DNA of 64,000 nucleotides, from positions 11,273,974-11,337,973 of the forward strand of contig NC_065536.1 in NCBI RefSeq assembly GCF_932294415.1. Direction: 5' to 3'. The translations under genes were made by a program, and so were the position numbers. The DNA is from Quercus robur. Lineage: Eukaryota > Streptophyta > Magnoliopsida > Fagales > Fagaceae. Below are positions 12,086-24,289 of this stretch, in pieces; positions within the stretch are counted from its first letter, which is position 1, and each line of letters begins with the position of its first letter. Under the pieces are notes generated by a model that searched no databases, was not told the DNA's origin, and saw only the letters and a list, made by a program, of their open reading frames with translations.

Positions 12086-12795
12086 TGATAATTTTTAGAC
12101 CCCTCAAACAATTGATTAAACCTAGGTAATTAGCCAAGTTGTTACTTAGTCCAATTAAACAAGTCTAGGTTATCACAATAATAAAGATCAAATCATGTAA
12201 AGCAGCGGAAAATAAATAACACACGATATGATCACCCAGGAAACCAAACCGGTAAAAACCTGGGGAGGATTTGACCTAACTATCCTCAAGGTAAACTTGA
12301 ATCTACTATCAGAAAGAATCGAAGTTCATACAAAAGGACTTACAAGCACCCCCGCTCGACTTCCTAATGCTACCAACTAGTAGAACTTACTGACACGACC
12401 ACGTGCAAGCTCCGAATCCACGGACTCCTTCTTTCTTTGGATTCCCACCAGCTACAAGCACCCCCGCTTGTGTATTCTTTAAGCTTTAATGGCAGCAACT
12501 GTTTTGATCATCAAGGTGTAGAGAATATCTCCTCCTTGAAAACCCTAAGTTTGTGTAAAGGAAAACTCCTCTAGATCTCACAAGAGATTTACACAAACCA
12601 CAATCTGAGCAATACTAAAACGTGGCTAGGGTTTGCCACATTGCTTTCTGCTTTACACTCGATTCCAACTTTACATTGACATACAACTTTGAGCTAGTTT
12701 TAAACACTTCTAAACACATATGTTTTGATCATGGTTTGCCAACATTACAAATTAGAGTTCTAAATACATAAAGTCCTAAGCTTTAGAACCTAACA
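12086..12795 (-). repeat. 5' LTR of the gag-only retrotransposon (internally deleted)
   Basis: 710 bp, aligned end to end with the 3' LTR except for a missing segment of about 140 bp after 'gtggctagggtttgcc' (about 12642). The deletion ends share GCC, which fits a microhomology deletion after insertion. Confidence 0.9.
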
Positions 12796-12800
12796 AATAT

Positions 12801-13550
12801 CAAGGAATATATAATGATAATAAATTTCTGTCTTTTTTTCTTTTGTTATTCCTTTATTTTACACTGAACATCCATGAAAAGAAAGAGGTCATTTGATTCT
12901 TTTTTCTTTTCTTTTCTTTTTCATTTCTATTTCATTACGTATTAATTTGTTCATTCCTTCACTCTCTTTTAAGTTTTCTAGACTCTACCGGTGGAATTTT
13001 AAATATAAATCTATGCAACCTATAAACTCATACAACCAAACGGACCAACGAGGTTTTGAAGACAAACCAAGTTCTTGTTATTACGGGAGTATTTCTCGAT
13101 TTTTATTTTTATTTTTAGGAAGGTAGATTTTGTTGTATTATAAAAGTGAGAAATGGAATAAGATTTGGTTATTATTTTTCCATCTGAATTTATGATGAGG
13201 TAGCGAGCATTTTTACTTTGCTTCTGCTGCAATTTCTTTCAGTTAATTGAGAGATTCGAGCTTATTTTCATTTGAAGATTATCATCCTTTTTTAGTGCAG
13301 GGTGTAGCTAAAGGGTGTGTTCTATTGAAGTGTGCGGAGAGTTGTACTTTTTCAGAGCATTCAATTTCCAAGTGAGTATCTAAGATAATCTTTTAGTACT
13401 TTTTTATCCCATATATATAGAACACCTATTCATATTAAAAGCAAAACACACACAACTATCAATAGACAAAGCAAAGCATCCACCACTTTTAAGTCATGTA
13501 GACAAATTAGCTGTGTGTATATGTGTATGAGACAGAGGAACAAATAGAAA
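12801..13550 (+). other. Leader region of the DC1 pseudogene
   Basis: This continues the DC1 upstream module interrupted by the LTR element. It carries a leader-exon-like end followed by GTGAGTATC (13371-13380) and an acceptor-like GACAG near 13533-13537. This parallels the leader intron of the other copies. Confidence 0.5.
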
Positions 13551-15227
13551 TGGAGCCTAAACACTTCAACGATGATCATCCACCGATCTTCAGCGCAGTC
13601 ACAGCGAGTGGTTATTTTACGTGTAATGGGTGCGGTGAAAGCATAGAGGGTTCACGCTATAGTTGCAGAAAGTGTAACTTCGACCTTCATCCCTCATGTG
13701 CCGAACTACCCCGCGAGTTGTAGCACCCTATACACAGCAAACACCCTCTCATTCTCCATAAAACACCACCATATGATGGAAACACTTGCACGTGCAGTGT
13801 CTGCAACTTACCTTGCAAAAGGTTTATTTACAACTGCACGCTAGCAAATTTAACCTTGATATTAAATGTGCTTCACTACGGTTCATCCCGGGAGCTGAAA
13901 CTCATGACCACCCATTGACCCAATTCCGAAAGTTGATCTCATTCACTAGTGATTTTTGTGGTAAAGAAGGCATGGGCATGCCTTAACTATGTGGCATCTG
14001 TGGATTTTGGGTCCACCGCACATGTGCCCCCTTACCACGCATGCTCAAACATATTCGGCACAAGCACCCTCTAAATCTTACCTACGCTCTTAAGGACAAT
14101 TACTCTAAGCACCGACTTTGCCAATTCTGTGTCAAAAAGGTGGACACAAATTATGGAGTTTATTATTGCTCAAGTTGTGATTACGTTGCCCACCTTGATT
14201 GCGCTACAGACGAGAATGGCATAGATGAAAATTTTATGCAGGAATCTAAAGGCGAGGAGCCTACTGAGTTATCTTATATTGTCAAAAAACCCAAGGTGGG
14301 AGAGGACAAAATTATAGCACCAATAGAAATCAAACATTTGTATCATGATCATGACTTACAGCTTATTGATGAGCTTCAGAACTACGAAATATGTGACGGA
14401 TGTGTGCGGTCTATCTTCCCTCCATTTTATAGTTGTACTCAGTGTAATTTTGTTCTTCACAAATCCTGTGCAGAATTATCTCATATAAAGCGACACCCAC
14501 TACACCAACACCCCCTCACGGCCTCACCCTTGAACTAAGTAGACCTCAATTCCGGTGGTATAAATGTCATGCCTGTCAGTTTATCAAAAAAAAGAAAAAA
14601 ATGTCATGCCTGTCAGTTTCAAAGTAATGGCTTTATCTACAATTGCCACAAATGCGATTTTGTCCTTGATGTCTCATGTAGTTTGATCTCAGAATTAGAC
14701 ACGTTAACTCACATTGATCACGAGCACCCCCTAATCTTCTCTAGCACAACTAATGATGAAGAGTGCAGTGCTTGTAATTCTAAAGGAAGAATCTTTTGTT
14801 GTACTAAATGTGAATTCACTTTGGATTTTGGATATAGTACATTACCACACACCGTAAAGTACAAATAACACAAGCATTCATTTACCTTTAATTATATTGT
14901 TGAAGATGACTTAAGTGAATATTATTGCGATATTTATAAGGAAAAACGAGACTATCTAAATCATTGGTTCTACTATTATAAAGAATGTAGTTATCTTGTT
15001 CATCTCAAATGTATTTTTGAAAAGCCTTCATATTACTTATGGGGGACCACAGAAATATTAAGTTCGGGAGCACTTATATATCCGCCGTCCACCAACATCC
15101 CCATTCTATTGTTCAGGAGACTAAGGACGGCTTTCGTCATTGTAACAGGTGTGGTAATCCTTGCCATGATATAGCCTATGCATGTGCCACGTGTAATATC
15201 AATTTTCACGACTCGTGTGTAAGCTAA
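13551..15227 (+). pseudogene. DC1-domain protein pseudogene
   Basis: The frame starts with ATG at 13551 (MEPKHFNDDHPPIFSAVTA) and follows the intact 579-aa DC1 protein at 40.1 kb across its whole length. It is broken at least six times: a TAG at 13721-13723 where a Gln is expected, a 1-bp loss near 13840, a TAA at 13984 replacing Tyr, a frameshift near 14535, a TAA after HTVKYK near 14866, and a frameshift near 15035. A 21-bp piece ('aaatgtcatgcctgtcag...') is duplicated at about 14562 and 14599 around an A-rich insert. Cys and His ligands of the C1-like repeats (HPL, CxxC, YxCxxC, LHxSCA) are still largely preserved, so decay is recent relative to the family's age. Confidence 0.85.
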
Positions 15228-16303
15228 ATGTGAAAATGATGTAAGTGGCATCCAGCTCCTATCAAGAACGGACACTGCCTTAAGAGTTGTGTTAATAAGA
15301 CACTGTCTATGTATGCATGCATGTGTTATCTTCTCTTCTTTGCATCCATATGGAAAATTGTCCTAATTATCAATAAAGAAGTATCTTTTTCAAGTTATTA
15401 TTTAGTAATTTTCCGCATCCTGTCAGAGTCGGAGAACATATTTTATCGTAGCTAACCAACTACATTTCTAGCCAAAAAAGCGATGCTGGTCCATGTAGAC
15501 TTTTTTTTTTAATATTTTTTTAAGTCATTGATTCGGTAAACACCACACACCTGTGAAATACAACAATGTTGCCGCTATTTAATTGGTTATAGTGATTTAA
15601 TTGCAGTCTATCCCTTGAATATATGGCTAATCCCACCATGGCTCTATATTCTTTTTTATGCCCGTAAACCTGTCAGGCTGTCAACACAAAACTCAATGAA
15701 AATTAAATTTCTTTTCTTTTTTCCAATTGTTTCAGAAAATGTCATAATTTTATCCATACGATAATATAAAATACGAACGTAAACTTTGTAATTAGATTTT
15801 CTTTTTAATCTATTGAAATTCCATTAAATCCAATAATTATATTCAATTAAATTAATTTCTCTTTATTTTCACAATTGTTTTAGAAAAAGAAATATTACGT
15901 TCATAACATTTTTATAACACTTTCACAACAATTAAAGTATATCAACACTTTTACAACATTTTTATAACCTACAACTTAAGGTTTGTTGTGAAAATATTGT
16001 GGATATAACACTCTCTTTTCAGAAAATAAAAATAAATAAATAAATATCATAATTTTACACACAACAGTATAAAAATGATATTGTAATTAGATCCAATAAT
16101 TATCTTATTTATATAATATATTTATTACATATTTTATAATATATGGGTTTTGTACAATTGTAAACCCTATATTGTAAGATTATATATTTTATAATATATG
16201 TATTTTTTTTTTTTTTTTTTTGATAAAGCAGCTATGTTAACTAAACTATATGTTTTTTTCTAAATAAATACAATTTTAATTTTCCTTTCCTTTAATGCGA
16301 ACC
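15228..16303. other. Intergenic sequence shared with 42.05-44.2 kb
   Basis: Landmarks such as 'cctgtcagagtcggagaaca', 'gtagctaaccaactac' and the AT-rich stretch near 16080-16200 recur downstream of the intact DC1 gene in the same order. The stretch is therefore part of a segmental duplication that included the neighbouring F-box gene. An AATAAA at 15371 may be the old DC1 poly(A) signal. Confidence 0.65.
15887..16017. mobile_element. Old Mutator-like MITE (shared copy)
   Basis: Ends resemble 'gctacgtccataacattttt' and its inverse, as in the elements at 42276-42466 and 43186-43315. It lies at the position equivalent to 43186-43315, so it was inserted before the block duplicated. Confidence 0.5.
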
Positions 16304-16587
16304 ATCTTGAAGAACATATGTCACTGCCACTTCCCTTTTCGCATAGGCATCTAGCTCGATGTAGTATGCTCCATTTACAAGAATGAACGTCTTCCTTGAG
16401 TATATGCCATGGTCGCTCATCATGTTGTTGAAACGTTTTATGTCCATAACCTGCTAACACCAAAAACAGAAAAATTATGAATGTAGTAATCAAGAAAAAA
16501 AAAAAATTTAAGAATGTACACACAAGTTCGTCGGCTATGTACAGGACAGGAAGAGCAAACCAACTTTTAGGACTAACAATATGCACG

Positions 16588-16618
<31 letters not shown>

Positions 16619-16704
16619 TCAATTATTTTTCTTTAAGTACAATCTAGACCTCAATATAACCAAAAGGGTAAGAAAATTTCCGTTAGGTATTTCATGTTGA
16701 CATA

Positions 16705-17742
16705 TGTAAAGTTGAATTTATTCAACTATGCATTGACTTTATTCCGTGTCAAATTTGCTTGTAATTCAGCATTTAAAAACCTTGTATTTAGGTGAGAATA
16801 ATGTAAGGGTTGTGCATGAGAGAGTGTTAAAATTTGATTAAGAGTGTGCAACAAGAAGGTGACTCACGACTGACTCGCCAAAATGAAGCACATGTGTGAA
16901 GCATATAGGAAGATGAAGATTCAGGCCAGCTAAATCGTTATAGGACAAAAAATACAGTCTGGCCTAGTCTGGTAACTGGTGACTAGAACTCGCGACTCAT
17001 CCCAGTCGCAAATGACTCGCCAGTGCACCCTGTTTTATTGAAAAGTGATTTTTCACATTCCATCTCATACCTACTATAAATACCTTTATATCCACAAAAT
17101 GTAGTGAGCTTCTAGAGAGAATTTTGAGAGAGAAACTGTAATACTCCAAAAAAAAAAAAAAAGATTAAAGGAAGGGTATTTAAGTAATCTTTTGCGGGGT
17201 CAATTTGATAATTTATAATTATAAGGGAGTTTTTAGAAAATAAGGTTGAAACCCTAACTATATAAGGTTGATAATTTATAAAAGCTTATTGAAAGAGGAG
17301 ACTACCCAAAATACTCAAGTAGTGGATGTTTGACTGCACAATTGAGGTAAGAGCCTAAGAATCTCTTTCTTGTCAAATCTAAGCTTTATAGAATTAGTCA
17401 TTAGAGTACTTTTTATGTGAGTATTTTGGTCAATAGTGAAACTATTTAATCATTCAAGAGTTTTAATGATGCAAACGAAGAAAAGTTTGGATTTATTTTC
17501 TGTAAACTAGCTAGACACTGTTCAATAACTTAATATTATCTATGCCTTTTGTTGCGTTGAGCGGAGATAGAATTTTTTAGGCTTCATGGGTCAGGTTTCT
17601 GCACAGGCCTTTATTCCGAAGTGATGGAGTTAGGGAGTATGAGAAATCACAATGAATAGTAACTAGTCTAGGCTTTGAGGCGTGACAAGTTATCCATTAT
17701 CACATGTTAAAAAAAAAAAAAAAGGTGTTAACGTAATTGTGT

Positions 17743-17807
<65 letters not shown>

Positions 17808-18401
17808 GACTTTTAACCCTAGGAAACTATTTGTGGCAGAAAGTAAAGAAAATATATGATATGAATAGGTGGATTTTTGATGTGAGATAAAAGTGGAGAA
17901 TTATTGGATATTTTACAAAATTTTCTTCTAGTCGAGTACCTTGCAAGTTAATTTTAAAATTTTATTTTGGAGTAAATTGTATCTAAAAACTGTTTTAGGT
18001 GATATCTAAGGATTTTAGAGAAATGATTATGAAGAAATTCTTTTGTCGTATGCTAGTTGAGGTAAATAACCTTATTCTAATTGGTTTTATTTTGACTACT
18101 ATTGCATTTTTAACTACTGAAAATTGTTTATAACTGTTAGAATTTTATTTCAACTTGTATTACTGATTTCAAGTAAAGAATTATCGCAAATATATCAGAT
18201 TACTAATTATATGATGTATTTCATATAATTGTTTTTAACTATACTGATTCAAAGTAAAGAATAAAGAACTTTCACAAATATATATGAGCATTGAATATAA
18301 GATTTATTTTATTTAATTGTTTTTTATTTTTTAGCTATATTGATTGAAGGTAAAGAATATAGAATTATCACAAATATATTTGAATACTGAATATATGATT
18401 A

Positions 18402-18441
<40 letters not shown>

Positions 18442-19996
18442 TTTTTTGAATGAGATATATTTTTTGGTTTGAACTATGATTTGATATATATGATTTTGGA
18501 CAATTTGACTATGTTTGACTCTGATACCTAGCCAATAGGGGTTATTCATTGGTGCTCTGATACCCAAACCAATGGGGATTATTCATTGATACTCTGATGC
18601 CCAATCACGAGGATATAGTGTGACCATAGTCATAAAATTGTTAAGAATATGAATTACGTTTGAATATTTGAACTATTTTGAGTCCTTAAAACTACATATT
18701 TGATTTTGGAAATGTTTAAGTATTTGAACTATTTTGAGTTATTAAAACTACTTATTTATTTTTGAAACCTATTGTAAGTTATAGCTTTTGATATATAGAA
18801 AATTGACTACTTTCTAAACCATCTATGATATATTTGTAACATTAAAGTATGTGATCTATTTGCAACTTATTATTTTAAGATTATGAAAGTTCTTTAATTA
18901 TTTTTGAAAATCCATAGTATATCATAACTTTTGAAGACTCATACTACATCTTATTACTTTACAAATCTATTGCTTGATAGAACTTATTAGGATTTTGGTT
19001 ACTTAATGAGTTGTCAGCTCACCCCTTTTCCCCCTCCAGTTTCAGATTGTGAAGAATAGCAAGTTTTGGGAGTTTTGATGTTGTGTTGCGAACAGGAAAA
19101 GAAGTTTAGTGATTTTGATATTGGATGGTCTTTTAATAGTTTTATATTTATTGGCCAATTGGCATTGTGCACATGAGGTTTGAATTTTGTTCCTATTAAA
19201 TTATTGGAGATCTATTCATAAAAAAATTGTTGAGGTATTTTGAATTTATTTGAATTAATTTTTGAGGATAAATTTTAGTTGTTAAGAAGGTCTTGCACAT
19301 TTGTAGGATTCTTACTTTATAAGCGTGCGGTAGTTGTTACGTGCCTAGCTTTATACTTGGATTCGGGGCGTAGAGAAAAACAAGATTGATTCATCCACAA
19401 TCTTATACACTTGATTCTCCAAATTCCTCTACTCCCACCCTCTCCATTATCATATCCATGAGAGGATCATAAATCAAATCCTTACCTCACCAAATTCAGA
19501 GTAGTGAGAAGGTTCTTGGTGTTTGGGAAGTAGTTCAGGAGAGAATCAATTCATATTGGTTGATGCTGCGGGATTCGGAAAGTTAGAAAAGACACAGTTC
19601 AGCGTAATCTTGTTGGAGCAAGAAGCTTTGAGGGCTTAGGTGCATTGGGTAGATTAGGCTTGAAGGGTCTATTGCTATTCATGTATCCCAACTGATTTTC
19701 TAGTGGATCATTTACAACTTGGATGGAGGCGGAGAGATTTTTTGCCGAGTTTTTCGATTTCCTTTTCGATAACACGTGCCGGTGTTATCTTATATTTGCA
19801 CCTCTCTTTCTCTTACTCTTAGCTTTTAATTTTTGCTGGTTGTGATTAATTAATGGCTTAGAGTAGCTTGCTAATTTGGGTATTGCTTATATTTCATATT
19901 CCGCATATATATTGTTTGAATATAAGTTTGTATTGGAAAATTTGTATTTCGGGGTCTAAACATTCACAAGTGTTTTATACACTAAGTGAGTTTTCA
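16705..19996 (+). mobile_element. Solo LTR (Copia-like) inside the pseudogene intron, itself interrupted
   Basis: The insert starts TGTAAAGTTG and ends GAGTTTTCA. It is flanked by ACATA (16700-16704) and ATATA (19997-20001), and the uninterrupted paralogous intron at 45.2 kb has a single ATATA there. The outer sequence (16705-17136 plus about 19377-19996, about 1.05 kb) has a TATAAATA near 17074 and no internal coding region, as expected for a solo LTR left by recombination. The Copia assignment rests only on overall look and is an inference. Confidence 0.6.
17137..19376 (+). mobile_element. Nested LTR-like insertion
   Basis: The sequence starts TGTAATACTCC and approaches an end 'ggattcggggcgt', the usual start and end style of plant chromovirus-type LTRs (TGTAACACCC...GGGGCGTGACA). 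Flanking 'gaaac' and 'aaaac' could be a mutated 5-bp target duplication. Joining the two flanks restores a continuous outer LTR. It contains a long poly(T) (about 17749-17802), a 36-bp triplicated motif near 18519-18610, and no ORF of note. Confidence 0.4.
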
Positions 19997-20300
19997 ATAT
20001 ACTTTTCTTATATATCATAATTAATGGAATATTATCTCTTTTATATGTCAAACATTCATTTAAAAATAGAAAAAAAATTTACATAATTTATCAATGTCTT
20101 ATTATCTTTTAAGATTCAAAACTTATAAAAGGGAAACAAGTTACATTAAAAAGAAGAGGAAATACAGATCTAGAAGCAAGAGTAGTAATCGAAGAGAGAA
20201 AATAATAAAAGAACATTACAATTACCTTTCAAAAGGTTTTTTTTTTTTTTTTAATGCATCCCATATTCTTAACGTAATATTTTATTCACATTCATATAAA

Positions 20301-20555
20301 TTTGTGTTTGGGGATAATCACATTTAAAAAAAAAAAAAAAAAATTAGAGTTTGATAATATTTTCATGTCAAACTCTAACGTTTTAAGTGCACAAATGCTC
20401 ACAATATTACAATTTGAACATTTTAAGTTTATATTAACCAACATATGGAAATTCATGTAAAGAATATTTTGAGTCTGTCAAGGTACTAAAAAATCCTTTC
20501 ATTCGTAAGTGGATTTTTTACTTTGAAAAGGTTGGAAAATGACTTATTTGTACGT

Positions 20556-20595
<40 letters not shown>

Positions 20596-22160
20596 TTACA
20601 ATAAAATGAATATTCTATTTTTGTGGGTTTCCTACCATAACATTCCATTACCATATAATATCCGTGTGCCAAGACTCTGGAGTAGTTACATATATGTTCG
20701 TTCATAATTTGATTTCACTCAATCACTTTCCATCAAATATTTTCATGAAACAACCATTACAAAATACTCATTATTACCCATATTCTTTTACTCTCTAATG
20801 ATGCAACAACAACAACAACAAACAAAGCCTTAGTCTCAAAATTTTGGGATAAGCTATAGATCATTGAACTCTCAACAAATTAGTTAGGGTCGGGCCATAT
20901 GTATGCACAAAACTAAACCACTTTCAGATTTCCTAAAATCAATGACAGAGGTCAGAGGTGTGCACAAAATTAAGCCACTACACAATTTCCTAATAGCAAT
21001 AACACAGGTGTGCACAATCATGCCAACCAGATAAACAATAAAAAAAGAATTGCATATACTCATAATCTGATTTCATCATGTTCTCAACCATTTTCCTATC
21101 AATTATGTTCATCAAACAATACCCGTACATAAATACCCTCTGCACATCTTCTTCTTCCAATGTCCATAATAGCATTAACATAAGTTTGTGCAAAACTAAA
21201 ACCTCTATAGGATAATTTAACCTAAAAACCTTTTGAAGAGGTATGTTTTCTGAACAAGACAACAGGAATCACTAACAGCAAAGATTACCAAGTGAGGGTT
21301 CCACGATACAAACAACAGCAAGCTACTTGACACAGTTATTTACCAGTTGAGTCAATCTTCAGACATTCACCATATTGGCAATCACCAATGCAAAATTTTG
21401 AAACATATAGTAGGACCTTTTACATTTTCTCATGGAAAATGTCTATATCAGAACAGAGAAATCAATCTCAAAATCCTTTCTCTTCTTTTTAGTTTCTCCG
21501 CGAGCATTTTTTCCCTTGTATTGCTCCCACGTTTGAGAGCTCCTACTTTATGTCAAAATTCTTACCAAAAATGAAAAAAAATAAGCCTTTTTAGCAATTA
21601 AACAGCAAGAAAAGAAATTGGGAAACTTGTATCCAAAATTGGTGATCGCATGGCTTTGCAACACTAGTGCCAATCATTCCAACCAACCAATAATCACACC
21701 TGAATGCACATTGATTTATTATATATAATCCAGTATCTTAGCCAAAATTTCTAATTTATGAACTAAAATTTTTCTTAATTTGGAGCTAAACAAAAAAAAA
21801 ATCACTGCACAGTCTACACCAAATAGATTCACTTACTTGAAGCATGGCTCTCTCTCTCTCCGTCTTTCAACAATGATAAAATAAAGCAACGAAATTTCTA
21901 TAAATTTTTTAATTTTATTTGCAGTTTCTCAATTTATCATAAATCAAAAATAGTGAGTCAACATTTTCTTTTATGTGCACATTGAAAATTTTCAGGCAAA
22001 ATAATATTCCTTTTCTTTCCTACAGTTTCTAGGCAAACAAACAGCACCTAGCCCACATAAATGTACAGTTCATACTTCATACAGATAACATATGCATCTT
22101 TAAAAGCTTCAATTAAAGGTCATATTTATAATTTATAATTAACCACCACAGCTAACAAAA
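20301..22160. other. Second insertion in the F-box pseudogene intron, unidentified
   Basis: This 1.86 kb has no counterpart in the intact gene's intron. It includes (A)n and (TA)n tracts near 20565-20592. A (CAA)n stretch followed by 'aaagccttagtctcaaaatt' at 20808-20850 resembles the end of widespread plant short interspersed repeats. I found no ends or coding region that identify it. Confidence 0.4.
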
Positions 22161-22505
22161 ATACAGTAACATCAACGACTAAGCTATACTATATGCATTA
22201 TCTAAAAACCTAACAAATTTAAGTCTTTTCTTGTCCTTTCCCACACTTTCTCGATAACCAAACAGTGCTTGAGAGAACTTGACAGCCAGACTAGCCACAC
22301 TATCTCCTTTAACGATCCGACGCGAAATAGCGAACTTCCAGCTCTCATTGTCTCTCCAGAAGGTTCCAGAGACTGGCTTTCCGATCACGTATCTGAGCTT
22401 CCACTTCGCCTTGAAGGCTTCAACGACGAGTTCGTCGGTGACCGAGTTCGGGACTCGGCACACGCAATGGTTGATGACGGTGGACAACACTGGACATGGA
22501 ATTGG

Positions 22506-22904
22506 ATGACTTACCACTTTTATATTATTTATCAATATCAATATCTTTTTTTCTCAAAAATAAAAATAAAAATAAACAATTACCTATATCAATATAGATG
22601 TCTTGATGTGTACACCACCCAATCCATAAATAAAATGATAAAATAGTATAAACAGATTTTGATTAAATTATATTTGTTATTTCTACTAATTCTTTAATTT
22701 AATTTTTTATTAATTAAATATTTATTCACTATAAATATTTTTGTTAAATTACTGTGTTTTTTTTTTAATATGAAACAAATATTATATTAAGAGAACGAGG
22801 CAAAATACAAAAATAACCTATCTTATTTGCTTTACACGAGCCCAAAAGGAATAAGAAAATTGAAGAGATCTACATGGGGATGATTTCTTCTCTATGATTT
22901 CTTT
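22506..22904. other. 5' flank of the F-box pseudogene
   Basis: The sequence matches about 46190-46620, upstream of the intact F-box gene ('gattttgattaaattatatt', 'gaaacaaatattatattaag'). The match stops at about 22900, where DC1 coding sequence begins abruptly. This marks a duplication junction. Confidence 0.6.
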
Positions 22905-23339
22905 CATTTTACTAAATGTGAATTCACTTTGGATTTTGAATGTGCTACATTACCACACACCATAAAGTACAAACAATTCGTTCACCCGTTTATCCTTAAT
23001 TATATTACTGAATATGACTCAAGTGAATATTATTGTGATATTTGTGAGGAAGAACGACACCACCCAAATTATTGGTTTTACTATTGTGAAGAATGTAGTT
23101 ATTCTGCACATCCCAAATGTATTTTTGGAGAATTCTTAAATACCAAAGATGGAGAATACCGAAATATTAAGTTCGTGAGCACTTATATATCCACCATTCA
23201 CCAACATCCCCTTACTCTTGTACAGGAGACTATGGACATCTCTCATTGTAACAACTGTGGTCGGCCTTGCAAGTATATAGCCTATGCATGTGCCACATGT
23301 AATATCAATTTTGACTGGCAGTGTGCAAGTATCAAATGA
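22905..23339 (+). pseudogene. 3' fragment of a DC1 gene
   Basis: The frame enters without a start codon at CEFTLDFECATLPH and reads to a TGA at 23337-23339. It encodes the C-terminal C1-like repeats of the family, with CDICEEE, YYCEECSYSAHPKC, and HQHPLTLVQ...CNNC...YACATCNINF. Compared with the intact protein the first six or so repeats are absent. The stretch has no internal stop, so it was truncated by a rearrangement and not by gradual decay. Its 3' flank still matches the intact gene's downstream sequence. Confidence 0.8.
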
Positions 23340-24289
23340 GAAAATGAGATAACCGGTATCCAACTTCTATATATCAAGGATGGACACTGCCTTAAGAGTT
23401 GTGATAATAAGACACTATCTATCTATCTATGTATTTAATTAACTTCTTTTCTTTGCGTCCATATGGAAAATTGTTCTTATTATCAACAAAGAATTACCTA
23501 TTTCACGTAATTATTAAGTAATTATTCGTTTCTTTCTTATTTCATTTTTATTGTTATAACCGAATTAGAAATAGTGATGAAATGAATGATGATTGTGTAC
23601 AATAAATTGGAAATATTTATGATTAAAGCTTAAATTGTGGCTAACCTAAACCTTTCTTCTCCTCCTTTTTTTATTTTTATTTATGATTTGGTAGAGGAGA
23701 GCTATCAAATACAACAATGCTGCCGCTTCCCTTATGGGTATTATTATTACAACACCCCCAATTATTTTAGTGGGTACGGTACCCACTCAAGTCTGGCTGT
23801 CAATTTTAATGGATTTAATCCTGACAGTATATTTATGTTTAGTGAAATACCCATTACTGGTAGAGCAAGTTACCGTATAAAAGCCAAAAAATAAAGCTAA
23901 AACGAAGAAGCAGATCTTCACTCACTTGCGTTCTTACTTCTCTCAATATTGGGGGCAAACCAAGCGATAAAGAAAACTGTTGAATCCCTGAAGCAAATCT
24001 TCTCTCGGATTCTCTCAATTTTAATTTAAAGCAAGATTGTTTTGCATCATTGTTTCTTAATCTTCTCCCTTGCGTTTGTGCTCTGTGTGCGTTGATCTCC
24101 TTTTAGCATTCCGTCGATTTACTCACCGGTGAAGGTCAGGATCAAATGATCAATCAGTGTTGGCTGCATATCATTTAGGGGTGGCAAAGGCAAAATCAAC
24201 CCAAACCCACCCACTCTAATAGATCTGCTTGGCTTTAATTACAATGAAGAGTTTTGGACTTGGGTCATTAGGTGTAAGGTCAATGAGTA
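23340..24289. other. Post-DC1 intergenic sequence with a TATA-like site
   Basis: Up to about 23780 it follows the sequence downstream of the intact DC1 gene (42044-42830), but lacks the MITE found there. It is the empty site for that element. From about 23870 it is unique. TATAAAAG at 23876-23883 is followed by a C/T-rich leader-like stretch, but I see no coding region attached. Confidence 0.45.

Larger units (their letters stand above)
5686..12795 (-). mobile_element. Complete LTR retrotransposon with gag plus a plant-transposon ORF, no pol
   Basis: Two direct LTRs (5686-6535 and 12086-12795) begin TG and end CA and are flanked by the 5-bp target duplication AATAT (5681-5685 and 12796-12800). 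On the minus strand the 12.1-12.8 kb LTR is the 5' one. It is followed by a primer-binding site matching initiator-Met tRNA, then gag, a second ORF, and a polypurine tract next to the 3' LTR. No protease, integrase, reverse transcriptase or RNase H can be read in the 7.1 kb, so it must have moved using another element's enzymes. Premature stops in both ORFs and about 2-3% LTR divergence show that it is no longer new. Confidence 0.9.
16304..22505 (-). pseudogene. Broken duplicate of the F-box/LysM gene
   Basis: Two separated pieces on the minus strand match the intact gene at 44.6-46.0 kb. Exon 1 (about 22505-22265) reads VVEAFKAKWKLRYVIGKPVS, then GDSVASLAVKFSQ. Exon 2 (16450-16304) starts VMDIKRFNNMMSDHGIYSRK and keeps the CAG acceptor. 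The N-terminal half with the F-box is deleted, exon 2 has an internal deletion of several codons, and its C-terminus is lost after EVAVTYV. The intron has grown from 640 bp to about 5.8 kb through two insertions (16705-19996 and about 20301-22160), while the remaining intron sequence still aligns. It cannot encode the full protein. Confidence 0.8.

Noticed and set aside
18519..18610. Three repeats of about 36 bp starting CTCTGATAC
   Set aside because: Only three degenerate copies inside an LTR-like insert. Too little to be a functional array.
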